Part shown: one piece after another, positions 1-6,309 of the stretch | Layout of the letters: each line of letters opens with the position of its first letter | Numbering within the stretch: position 1 is the first letter of the stretch | NCBI GenBank assembly: GCA_009784095.1 | Contig: WRDL01000035.1 | Coordinates: 1-12,377, forward strand | Reading direction: 5' to 3' | Source: Coriobacteriia bacterium | GTDB taxonomy: Bacteria; Actinomycetota; Coriobacteriia; WRKU01 | Length of the DNA: 12,377 nucleotides | The notes under the pieces: generated by a model | What the model was told of the DNA's origin: nothing | The model's input: the letters and a program-made list of their open reading frames with translations, nothing else | Databases searched by the model: none | Translations under genes and position numbers: made by a program

Positions 1-2
1 CT

Positions 3-1265
3 TTATTCCTTTACTGCGACGGCGACATCTGCTGCCGTTTCAACACCGACGTTCATCGCGTCCTTCTCGGCTTTGAATTTCTGATAGAGCTTGACCAATT
101 CCTCGTTGAACAGAGATCGGTTCAGGAGCACCGCTTTGGCGCGCACCGCCGGTAGGATCTCAGCGGCTTCCTCACGCGTTATGGGGATACCGAATTCGGA
201 GAGCTTCATCTCGATCGTCTTCGATCCGCTATGCTTGCCGACCACGATCTGACGCTCCAGTCCGACCTCATCGGGACTGAACATCTCGTATGTCTTCGGG
301 TTCTTGATCACACCATCCGCGTGAATGCCGCTCTCGTGCGCGAACATGTTGCTTCCCACGATAGGCTTCCATGCCGGGATGGTGCGTCCGGCTGCGCGCA
401 TGACGTAGTCGGTGATCTCATAGAACTGCTTGGTGTCGATGTCGACATCGACGTGCTCGAGATACTTGAGCGCCATAACGACTTCCTCAAGCGCGGCGTT
501 GCCTGCGCGCTCGCCCAGTCCGCCGACGGTCACATTGACCCAGGTCGCGCCTGCGTGAATACCGGCGATCGCGTTGGCGACAGCCATACCGAAGTCATTA
601 TGGGTATGCATCTCGACCTCGAGACCGGTCTCTTCGATCAGATGCTTGACGATGCTGTAGATACGGAACGGCTCCATCGTGCCGATCGTGTCGCAGAAAC
701 GGATGCGGTCCGCGCCCTCTTCCTGAGCGACCGCAGCATACTCGAGAAGGAAACCGAGCTCGGTGCGGGACGCGTCCTCCGCGTTGACAGAAACGTATAC
801 ATCGTGAGATTTCGCAAGCTCGACCGCCCGACGGATCGAATCGAGCACCCACTGGCGATCTTTCTGCAGTTTGGTCTCGATATGGATATCGCTTGTCGCC
901 AGAGAGATTGCGACCGCATCGACACCGAGACTGATGGAATCCTTGATCTCGTCGAGGTTGGCGCGGTTCCACGCGAGCACACTCGCGTTAAGCCCCATAT
1001 TCGCGATATGCTCGATCACTTCGCGCTCGCTACCTCCCATGGCGGGAATACCGGCTTCGATCTGATCGATCCCGACGTCATCGAGCATCTGAGCGATGTT
1101 GATCTTCTCTTCATTTCGGAAAACGACACCGGCGGTCTGCTCACCGTCACGAAGTGTCGTGTCGTCAAGCTTGATATGCGTCTTCTCCATTTTGCTCTCA
1201 ATGGGAAGCTCCCAGACCATCTGATCGGCAACTTCGTCAGTAATTGGCGCCTTGATATCCTTCAT
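3..1265 (-). CDS. nifV: Homocitrate synthase (NifV-like), DRE-TIM metallolyase family
   Basis: The predicted reaction is condensation of acetyl-CoA with 2-oxoglutarate to (R)-homocitrate in the cytoplasm. The 420 residues carry the family signatures in order: TTLRDGEQ at 36-43 (D35 metal ligand and R39 catalytic by homology), RFCDTIGTMEPF near 189-200, the metal-binding HTHNDFG at 220-226, GLGERAGNAALEE near 249-261, FAHESGIHADG at 308-318 and VVGKHSG at 341-347. DDTTLRDGEQ-AGV, DT-G-MEPF and GLGERAGNAALEE match what I recall of Azotobacter NifV. There is no LeuA-type C-terminal regulatory domain. About 30 residues precede the usual N-terminus. The ATG at 1265 is supported by AAAGGAGG four bases upstream (1270-1277). 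It lies 206 bp beyond the helicase stop with its own promoter, so it is probably not co-transcribed. No nif gene is visible. Homocitrate could serve nitrogenase cofactor synthesis or 2-oxoacid elongation. Re-citrate synthase or isopropylmalate synthase are alternatives that the sequence alone cannot exclude. Confidence 0.85.
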   Translation of the reverse strand: MKDIKAPITDEVADQMVWELPIESKMEKTHIKLDDTTLRDGEQTAGVVFRNEEKINIAQMLDDVGIDQIEAGIPAMGGSEREVIEHIANMGLNASVLAWNRANLDEIKDSISLGVDAVAISLATSDIHIETKLQKDRQWVLDSIRRAVELAKSHDVYVSVNAEDASRTELGFLLEYAAVAQEEGADRIRFCDTIGTMEPFRIYSIVKHLIEETGLEVEMHTHNDFGMAVANAIAGIHAGATWVNVTVGGLGERAGNAALEEVVMALKYLEHVDVDIDTKQFYEITDYVMRAAGRTIPAWKPIVGSNMFAHESGIHADGVIKNPKTYEMFSPDEVGLERQIVVGKHSGSKTIEMKLSEFGIPITREEAAEILPAVRAKAVLLNRSLFNEELVKLYQKFKAEKDAMNVGVETAADVAVAVKE

Positions 1266-1290
1266 CGCGCCTCCTTTCGCTGAACTTCCT

Positions 1291-1299
1291 ATTGTAGCA
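1291..1299 (-). promoter_or_regulatory. Extended -10 promoter of the homocitrate synthase gene
   Basis: Read on the minus strand this is TGCTACAAT, a TGn-extended -10 hexamer. The start of transcription would fall near 1284, leaving a leader of about 19 nt that contains the AAAGGAGG ribosome binding site. No good -35 is seen at 17 bp; the best candidate there is TTATAA. The same nonamer occurs upstream of the L,D-transpeptidase gene. The rest of the 206-bp gap (1300-1471) shows no convincing terminator, riboswitch or small gene. Confidence 0.5.
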
Positions 1300-1471
1300 A
1301 AGAAGAGGCCGATTTATAAGCTCAAACGGGTAAAATGCCGTGTTCAGTGTTTCGGGGTCGGGACTGGCTTAGCCGATAAAATGACCTCCGAGGGCAATTC
1401 ATCAAGAATATCCAGGCGGTCCTATATGAACACTCACAGATCTGAGGCGCTGGGGAAATCAGGGTCTTTCC

Positions 1472-4339
1472 TTAGTGCTCGAGCATCTCAAGAATTTCAT
1501 CTCTGGTAGCGACGATGGGCTCGACCGGAAGTGCCTGCTGGATCTTGCTTGCATAACTTGCATGAGCGGCACGCGAGTCGGCGATGATAACGAAACCGGT
1601 ATCCGTCCTACTCCGAATAAGGCGTCCAACTGCCTGTTTGATGTCGATGAGCGCTTCGGGAAGCACGTAATGATCCCACGATCGAGCGTCGACCTCGCGA
1701 CGCGCTAGGGCGAGCGGATCGCATGGTTGCGCAAAAGGAACACGCGCGATCACGACACAGCGAAGCGTCTGGCCGATCGCATCGAAGCCCTCCCAGAACG
1801 ATTTGGTGGCGAACAGGCTTGCGTTCGTCTCAGTTACAAAGCGCTCACGGATGTGCTTGAGGTTCCTGCGACGGTCTTGTGCCAGAAGGGTGAGGTCGTG
1901 CTCGGCAAGAGGATCTTTGAGCTCCTCATACAAGTATTGCAGGTCTTTTCGATTAGTGAACAGCGTCAGGACTCCACCGGATTGTGCAAGGAGCACATCA
2001 AAGAGAAAGCTCTTGAGTTGGTCTTGATATTCCGGTCTGGTCGGATCGGCGATATCGTTGATGATGAAGATCTTCATTTGATTCTCTAGATCGAAGCTTG
2101 AAGGCAGTGCGATGTTGTGATAGGTGTCATCCGGCAGCACATCGAGCCCGACCGAGCGATCGAATGACTCGAAGTCATCTCCGGCAGAAAGTGTCGCGCT
2201 GGTGAACACCACACTGCTATGCTCGCCGAGCAGCCCTTGTGCGATGATCGGACCCATCTCGATGTTTGCCGCGGTCAGCTCGACCGAAGGATCTTTGCGC
2301 AGGTCACGCGGTCGATAGATATGGGCCGAGTAGTACACATTGTCAAGAGGTGTGCCCAGAACCTGCTCGAGGTCGACCGCGATCATGCTCCACCCCATCA
2401 ACGCGCGAGAGAAGTCGGTGACCGCTTGAGGAAGCGGCTCGTCGACCTGTTCGAACAGCGTGATGATCTCGTTGCCGGCGCGTACGCTATCGGTGATCCC
2501 TTCGACGACGATGAGGCCGGTGCTCGAGATCGCCGCCCACTGCTCCGATGCGCGAAGCTCCGCATCGATCCAGACATCGGTCGAGGTATACTGTCTGCCT
2601 GAACTCGTCACCATGAGCGCACTGACCGCTTGGGTAAAATCGCTGAGCGCGTGCTCGATACGGGTGAGAATGGATTCAAGCCGAGCGAGCGTCGCGAACA
2701 CTTCCTCCTCGTGAGCAGGCGCTTTCGCCGCGTTGCGACGGATCTGTGCGATCAGTCCCGCGTGAGGCCGAAGGAATTGAGCGAGTTCCATTCGCATCTC
2801 GTCACTCGTCACTTTGATCGCTAACTGTCGACGTGCCTCACTTTCAACTCCCTGCGCCTCGTCGAGCACCAGATAGCGCATCGGAGGTAGCAACGCACCC
2901 GACGCAGAGGCGTCACGGAACAGGAGCGCGTGATTGGTGACGACGATATGGGATGAGCGGGCGCGAACACGGGCGCCATGTACATAGCACAGGCTCGGAT
3001 AGAAACGGCACTTGCGTTTGGAGCACTCCAGCGAACGCGCGTGCAACGTCCAGCGCGCGTCGGTCTTCCAGTAGAAATTGAGACTCTCGATGTCTCCCCA
3101 CGGATGTGTCGATATCCAAGCGAGTGCCACGCATACCTCATAGGGCTCGAGTGTCAAATCCTGCAGTTGCGCTTCCAGCTTATGCAGACAGAGATAATGC
3201 TCGTATCCTTTGAGTGCGGTGTAGCGAAGTGTGCCACCCAACGCCTCGTTGAGCAGCGGCAACTCCTTGTTCATCAACTGGTCGGTAAGCGTATTCGTCT
3301 TGGTGCCGATGCCGATCGTGATGTTGTTGAGCTGTGCCACCATCGCCGCCGGGATGAGATACGCGAGTGACTTTCCCACCCCCGTGCCGGCTTCGATCGC
3401 CAGGTGCTTCGACTCGCTGAACGCATCGTTGATCTCGACCGCCATATCGACCTGCTCTTGACGCTCCTCGAAATACGGATACATCGTGCCCGCGATCCCG
3501 TCGGGTGAGAGCGCGCACGCGACCTCAGCGAAGTCCGGGAAGGTGAGCGCCTCGCATTCGTAGGCATCGAGAAAGTCGGGGCGCTTGTCCTCCTTGATGT
3601 GGCGAGCGCGAAACGCGCGAAGATCAAGTGACTTGGGAGCGCCGCTTCCCGCGACTCCTCGTTGATGCTCGGCGATCATCGCGATCCACGCACCCAACGG
3701 CCAGCGCTTTGGCGCCGTCAATCGTGCCATGGCGTCGATGATGTCGAGATCGAGCAGGCTGATTGCGACCAGACTCAAGCGCCAGAGTTTCGCAAGCGCT
3801 TCCACGTCGTTGATCGCACGATGAAGCCCCTCTGCCTTCTCCGGAAAGAACTCGCTCACCAGCGCATCTTGATTGTGCGCGCGCAGATGAGGGAACGCGA
3901 TACGCGTGATCTCGACCGAATCAAGCCAGGGACCGGGCAGAGGTTCGCACGCCGCCTCTATGAACGAGCGATCGAACGGCGCGTTATGCGCCAAGATAGG
4001 GCTCTTACCGATGAACGCGCGAATGCGCGGTGCAACATCTGCGATGGATGGTGCGTCAGCCACATCTTCGTTGGTGATCGAGGTCAGCTTGGTGATCATC
4101 GGCGAGATCTTGACCGTCGGCCTCACGAATGTGGAGAACACATCGACGATCTCAGGACCATCCATGCGCACGATCGCGACTTCGATGATCTCATCCGAAT
4201 AGGGATTCAGACCGGTGGTCTCAACGTCGAGAAGACAGATCTCTGGTTCGAAACCGAAGCGTTGCGTTGCTGCCAATGCGATAAGATCGGTCGTCGAAGA
4301 CCGATCAGTTATGGAGTAATTCCCCGCGGTTGTGTTCAT
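1472..4339 (-). CDS. dinG: DEDDh 3'-5' exonuclease fused to a DinG/XPD-family Fe-S helicase
   Basis: This 955-residue fusion resembles the exonuclease-DinG proteins of Gram-positives and probably acts on DNA repair or recombination intermediates. The N-terminal DnaQ-like exonuclease (about 32-190) keeps all five DEDDh residues: D38 and E40 in LLDVETTGLNP, D123 in AHNAPFD, H173 and D178 in HRAIND. The superfamily 2 helicase follows: a Q-motif-like ERQEQ near 292, Walker A AGTGVGKS at 317-324, motif II DEAQ at 493-496 (DEAH is usual), FTSATLS, and QAVGRLIRS near the C-terminus. Four cysteines at 384, 439, 444 and 451 (C-x54-C-x4-C-x6-C) lie between Walker A and motif II, where DinG and XPD bind a 4Fe-4S cluster. 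The ATG at 4339 has an in-frame stop two codons upstream and no Shine-Dalgarno; a leaderless transcript fits. It is divergent from the L,D-transpeptidase gene. Family assignment is firm; the exact substrate and the gene symbol are by homology. Confidence 0.9.
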   Translation of the reverse strand: MNTTAGNYSITDRSSTTDLIALAATQRFGFEPEICLLDVETTGLNPYSDEIIEVAIVRMDGPEIVDVFSTFVRPTVKISPMITKLTSITNEDVADAPSIADVAPRIRAFIGKSPILAHNAPFDRSFIEAACEPLPGPWLDSVEITRIAFPHLRAHNQDALVSEFFPEKAEGLHRAINDVEALAKLWRLSLVAISLLDLDIIDAMARLTAPKRWPLGAWIAMIAEHQRGVAGSGAPKSLDLRAFRARHIKEDKRPDFLDAYECEALTFPDFAEVACALSPDGIAGTMYPYFEERQEQVDMAVEINDAFSESKHLAIEAGTGVGKSLAYLIPAAMVAQLNNITIGIGTKTNTLTDQLMNKELPLLNEALGGTLRYTALKGYEHYLCLHKLEAQLQDLTLEPYEVCVALAWISTHPWGDIESLNFYWKTDARWTLHARSLECSKRKCRFYPSLCYVHGARVRARSSHIVVTNHALLFRDASASGALLPPMRYLVLDEAQGVESEARRQLAIKVTSDEMRMELAQFLRPHAGLIAQIRRNAAKAPAHEEEVFATLARLESILTRIEHALSDFTQAVSALMVTSSGRQYTSTDVWIDAELRASEQWAAISSTGLIVVEGITDSVRAGNEIITLFEQVDEPLPQAVTDFSRALMGWSMIAVDLEQVLGTPLDNVYYSAHIYRPRDLRKDPSVELTAANIEMGPIIAQGLLGEHSSVVFTSATLSAGDDFESFDRSVGLDVLPDDTYHNIALPSSFDLENQMKIFIINDIADPTRPEYQDQLKSFLFDVLLAQSGGVLTLFTNRKDLQYLYEELKDPLAEHDLTLLAQDRRRNLKHIRERFVTETNASLFATKSFWEGFDAIGQTLRCVVIARVPFAQPCDPLALARREVDARSWDHYVLPEALIDIKQAVGRLIRSRTDTGFVIIADSRAAHASYASKIQQALPVEPIVATRDEILEMLEH

Positions 4340-4345
4340 ATTTTA

Positions 4346-4354
4346 AGAGTATCA
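4346..4354 (-). promoter_or_regulatory. Leaderless extended -10 promoter of the exonuclease-helicase gene
   Basis: On the minus strand this reads TGATACTCT, that is TGn followed by a TANNNT hexamer. The hexamer ends six bases before the ATG, so the predicted transcription start is the A of the ATG at 4339. This agrees with the absence of a Shine-Dalgarno sequence. It is an inference from spacing and motif only. Confidence 0.45.
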
Positions 4355-4371
4355 TGAGGATAGGACGACCA

Positions 4372-4380
4372 TGCTACAAT
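4372..4380 (+). promoter_or_regulatory. Leaderless extended -10 promoter of the L,D-transpeptidase gene
   Basis: TGCTACAAT is an extended -10 element. Only seven bases separate the hexamer from the ATG at 4388, so transcription should start at or one base before the start codon and leave no room for a ribosome binding site. No convincing -35 is visible. It shares a 48-bp intergenic region with the divergent helicase promoter. Confidence 0.5.
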
Positions 4381-4387
4381 ACGCTCG

Positions 4388-5779
4388 ATGAAGAGTAGGA
4401 AACGCATACAGAAGAACCCGAACATCCGCGGCGAAGTCGAGAAACGCAAGACAGTGTCGACTGACGAGTCTATCGACTCTGTCGTGTCCGTAGCACCCGC
4501 TGAGCCGCTCGCGACAGACGCGTCGGATCCTGCTGCGGAGACCACCCAGCGAATCGATGCGATCGCACTGCAAACACCCACTGAAGTGATTGCGGCGCTC
4601 AAGCCAGCCGCTGAAGAGCTTGCGCTTCCTGTCGGACAGACTCGTCAGGATCGAAAGAAGAGTGTCGCAGCCCCTCAGGTGAAGCCCGTGACCATGGCAC
4701 AACCAAAACCCAAGAAAAAGAGGACCGCCCTCATTGCAGTACTCGTCAGCCTCGCTACCCTTCTGCTCTTGTTGGGAGCCGGATGGTTCTACCTCGATAT
4801 GAGGGATACCGAGAGCGCGCAATTCGTACCCAACGGGATCACGCTCGATGGCATTGCGCTAGGAGGGATGACGAAGAGCGAAGTCGCCGAGACCGCTGCG
4901 CAGATCGTCGAGGGGTACGAGTCAACGGTCATCGATCTGAAAGCGGGAGACAACACCGTTGCGCTCATCATGGGCGACTACATCAGTAGCGACCCCGAAG
5001 AGATCACCGCGCAGATCATGGAGGTACGTCTCGAAACCCCGCTCTGGGATCGTCTCATGCACGACTATTTCGATGGTCAGATCCCCGCCGCGTTCGAGAT
5101 CGGGCACCTCATCGATACCGATGCCATTGCAGCGACCGCCGCCGATGTATCAGCTCAATATAGTTATGCCGCGGTGGACGCAATGATGTACTTTGAAGGG
5201 TTCACTCCGGTACTGACCGATGCACAGACCGGATATTGGATCGATCCTGATCAGACCGCGGTCGAGATCGAGAACGCAATACTTGAGAATCTGAGCGGAA
5301 ACGAGGTCACACAGATCTATGCCGCCTCGACGATGACGACTCCCCAGGTATATCGTGACGACCTGAAGGTCCCGGTACTGACGTGCAATATCGGCGCGCG
5401 TCAGGTCATGCTTTGGAATGGCGACGAGCTGGTAAAGACCTATCCGTGCGCGGTCGGGCAACCCGCCTACCCGACATTCCCGGGCGAATACTACATCGGG
5501 GCGAAGGAGGTCGATCCTCCTTGGTACAATCCCGACCCGGAAGGTTGGGGCAGAGGAGCACCTAAGTTCATCCCCGGACCCAATGACGCACTCGGTGCGC
5601 GGGGACTGCATATCTTCACTCTCGAGGGGTATGACACCCAGATGCTCTTCCATGGCGCACTCGCGTCAGGATTGGCAGGGACGGCGACGACGCACGGCTG
5701 TATCCGTATGTTCAATAGCGATGTCATCGACCTGTACGATCGCGTTCCGGTCGGTACGCGTGTGTCCCTTTCCTACTAA
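4388..5779 (+). CDS. Membrane-anchored L,D-transpeptidase (YkuD domain with YoaR-like domain)
   Basis: The likely role is 3-3 cross-linking of peptidoglycan stem peptides, or attachment of proteins to them, outside the membrane. The 463 residues comprise a cytoplasmic tail (1-112, rich in Ala, Pro, Thr and acidic residues, ending in the basic cluster KPKKKR), one transmembrane segment (about 113-136), a region resembling the putative peptidoglycan-binding YoaR/PG_binding_4 domain (about 145-315) and a C-terminal YkuD domain (about 335-463). The catalytic motif is complete: H422 in LFHG, then THGCIRM with H436, nucleophile C438 and R440. The first ATG is chosen because an extended -10 lies exactly where a leaderless start would need it. 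An internal Met at 103 (base 4694) would remove most of the tail and is a weaker alternative. The domain call is firm; the YoaR-like region is assigned by position and general resemblance. Confidence 0.9.
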   Translation: MKSRKRIQKNPNIRGEVEKRKTVSTDESIDSVVSVAPAEPLATDASDPAAETTQRIDAIALQTPTEVIAALKPAAEELALPVGQTRQDRKKSVAAPQVKPVTMAQPKPKKKRTALIAVLVSLATLLLLLGAGWFYLDMRDTESAQFVPNGITLDGIALGGMTKSEVAETAAQIVEGYESTVIDLKAGDNTVALIMGDYISSDPEEITAQIMEVRLETPLWDRLMHDYFDGQIPAAFEIGHLIDTDAIAATAADVSAQYSYAAVDAMMYFEGFTPVLTDAQTGYWIDPDQTAVEIENAILENLSGNEVTQIYAASTMTTPQVYRDDLKVPVLTCNIGARQVMLWNGDELVKTYPCAVGQPAYPTFPGEYYIGAKEVDPPWYNPDPEGWGRGAPKFIPGPNDALGARGLHIFTLEGYDTQMLFHGALASGLAGTATTHGCIRMFNSDVIDLYDRVPVGTRVSLSY

Positions 5780-5829
5780 CTCTCGTCATTAACCTCATAT
5801 ACCGTCAGCCTCAGATATCATCCGACGGG

Positions 5830-5858
5830 TGGGATGTAGCGCCCATGGTTCTCTTTTT
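5830..5858 (+). terminator. Weak candidate terminator after the L,D-transpeptidase gene
   Basis: TGGG (5830-5833) can pair with CCCA (5842-5845) around an 8-nt loop, followed after three bases by the T-rich run TTCTCTTTTT (5849-5858). The stem is only four to five pairs, so this may not terminate efficiently. It lies about 50 bp after the stop codon and just before the tRNA promoter, which is a sensible position. Confidence 0.25.
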
Positions 5859-5872
5859 CACTGGAATGATTC

Positions 5873-5881
5873 TGCTATTAT
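5873..5881 (+). promoter_or_regulatory. Extended -10 promoter of tRNA-Ser
   Basis: TGCTATTAT is a near-consensus extended -10 element. Its hexamer ends 12 bases before the mature tRNA 5' end, predicting a start near 5888 and a short 5' leader for RNase P to remove. The -35 region is not convincing. Confidence 0.5.
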
Positions 5882-5893
5882 GAGTAACTGCAC

Positions 5894-5986
5894 GGAGGGG
5901 TGGCAGAGCGGCTGAATGCGCCGGTCTCGAAAACCGGTCTACCGGTATCCCCGGTAGCGTGGGTTCAAATCCCACCCCCTCCGCCA
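5894..5986 (+). tRNA. tRNA-Ser(CGA), class II, CCA encoded
   Basis: A full cloverleaf can be drawn. The acceptor stem is GGAGGGG (5894-5900) with CCCCTCC (5976-5982), and the D stem is GCA with TGC. The anticodon stem CCGGT/ACCGG encloses the loop CTCGAAA, so the anticodon CGA is at 5928-5930 and reads UCG serine codons. The long variable arm TACCGG/CCGGTA (5940-5956) is typical of tRNA-Ser. The T stem GTGGG/CCCAC encloses TTCAAAT. Discriminator G5983 is followed by genomically encoded CCA. The last 21 bases are repeated exactly at 6094-6114. The antisense strand gives a spurious reading frame, a common annotation artefact at tRNA genes. Confidence 0.97.
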
Positions 5987-6114
5987 TCTGAGTGGGTCTT
6001 GATCGGATTTGAACCCGAGAGGGCACATGCGACTTCGAGGAGCATGTGGTTCGAGCGAAGCGAGATCTCGCAGATGTGCTACGCACATATGCGCAAATCC
6101 CACCCCCTCCGCCA
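5966..6114 (+). repeat. 21-bp direct repeat of the tRNA-Ser 3' end (att-like duplication)
   Basis: Bases 5966-5986, running from the C of the T loop to the encoded CCA, recur without mismatch at 6094-6114, a spacing of 128 bp. Tyrosine-recombinase elements that integrate into the 3' half of tRNA genes restore the tRNA and leave such a copy at the far junction. Here the interval is too small for an element with genes, so it would be a deletion remnant, a scar, or a non-autonomous repeat. The duplication is directly visible; the integration origin is inferred. Confidence 0.8.
5987..6093. other. Structured 107-bp insert between the two tRNA-tail copies
   Basis: This interval holds no plausible gene but is dense in inverted sequence. 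GGATTTGAACCC (6005-6016) is an exact inverted copy of the tRNA T-arm sequence at 5961-5972. CACATGC (6024-6030) pairs with GCATGTG (6042-6048). GCGAGATCTCGC (6060-6071) is a perfect 12-bp palindrome. An 11-bp stem with one mismatch, 6069-6079 with 6083-6093 around a 3-nt loop, ends immediately before the second tail copy. It could be recombinase-binding structure, the end of a former element, a dispersed palindromic repeat or a folded RNA. Confidence 0.6.
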
Positions 6115-6171
6115 CAAGTGAATTAATGAGCTCTGTAAGAATCGATCAATGTTCTTGGTGAAGGTGGATTG

Positions 6172-6190
6172 GGGGGATTTTCAGTCCCTC
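6172..6190 (+). terminator. Candidate hairpin downstream of the tRNA region
   Basis: GGGGGA (6172-6177) can pair with TCCCTC (6185-6190), with one G-T pair, around a 7-nt loop. It is followed by the pyrimidine-rich TTCCTCCCCT rather than a clean T run. It lies between the tRNA-tail duplication and the promoter of the next gene, where a stop for the tRNA transcript would be expected. The remainder of 6115-6242 shows nothing else I can support. Confidence 0.25.
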
Positions 6191-6242
6191 TTCCTCCCCT
6201 ATTGGACGAGCCTGGGGCTTATGAACCCTTAGGCAAAAGAGT

Positions 6243-6248
6243 TACAAT
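6243..6248 (+). promoter_or_regulatory. Candidate -10 element of the metallophosphatase gene
   Basis: TACAAT is a good -10 hexamer. Unlike the other promoters here it lacks the upstream TG, and the best -35 candidate (TTATGA at 6219-6224, 18-bp spacer) is poor. It predicts a leader of about 55 nt, which would include the hairpin at 6276-6295 next to the ribosome binding site. Confidence 0.35.
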
Positions 6249-6275
6249 GAAGACGCTGTAAAACGATCCGCATAA

Positions 6276-6299
6276 CCTTGGCTCCAAGCCAAAGGAAGG
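6276..6299 (+). promoter_or_regulatory. Shine-Dalgarno partly inside a hairpin
   Basis: CCTTGGC (6276-6282) can pair with GCCAAAGG (6288-6295), with one bulged A, around the loop TCCAA. The 3' arm overlaps the start of the purine-rich ribosome binding sequence AAAGGAAGG (6291-6299), which ends ten bases before the ATG at 6310. The fold could modulate translation. The pairing is visible; any regulatory effect is inference. Confidence 0.35.
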
Positions 6300-6309
6300 A
6301 ACGAGGCAC

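Noticed and set aside
231..1283. Long plus-strand open frame opposite the homocitrate synthase gene
   Set aside because: It is antisense to a well-matched enzyme, has no recognisable domain and runs without its own ribosome binding site; it is a high-GC shadow.
1355..1419. ZTP-riboswitch-like text (GGGTCGGGACTGGC at 1355-1368, and CCAGGCGG at 1412-1419)
   Set aside because: The two conserved parts would have to lie on the same strand, but the second is present only as its reverse complement, and no plus-strand gene follows.
3662..4357. Plus-strand open frame opposite the exonuclease domain
   Set aside because: Antisense shadow of a conserved DEDDh domain, Arg/His-rich composition, no supporting signals.
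5811..6086. Minus-strand small protein containing GVGFEPT
   Set aside because: This is the well-known false protein produced by translating the antisense strand of a tRNA-Ser gene.
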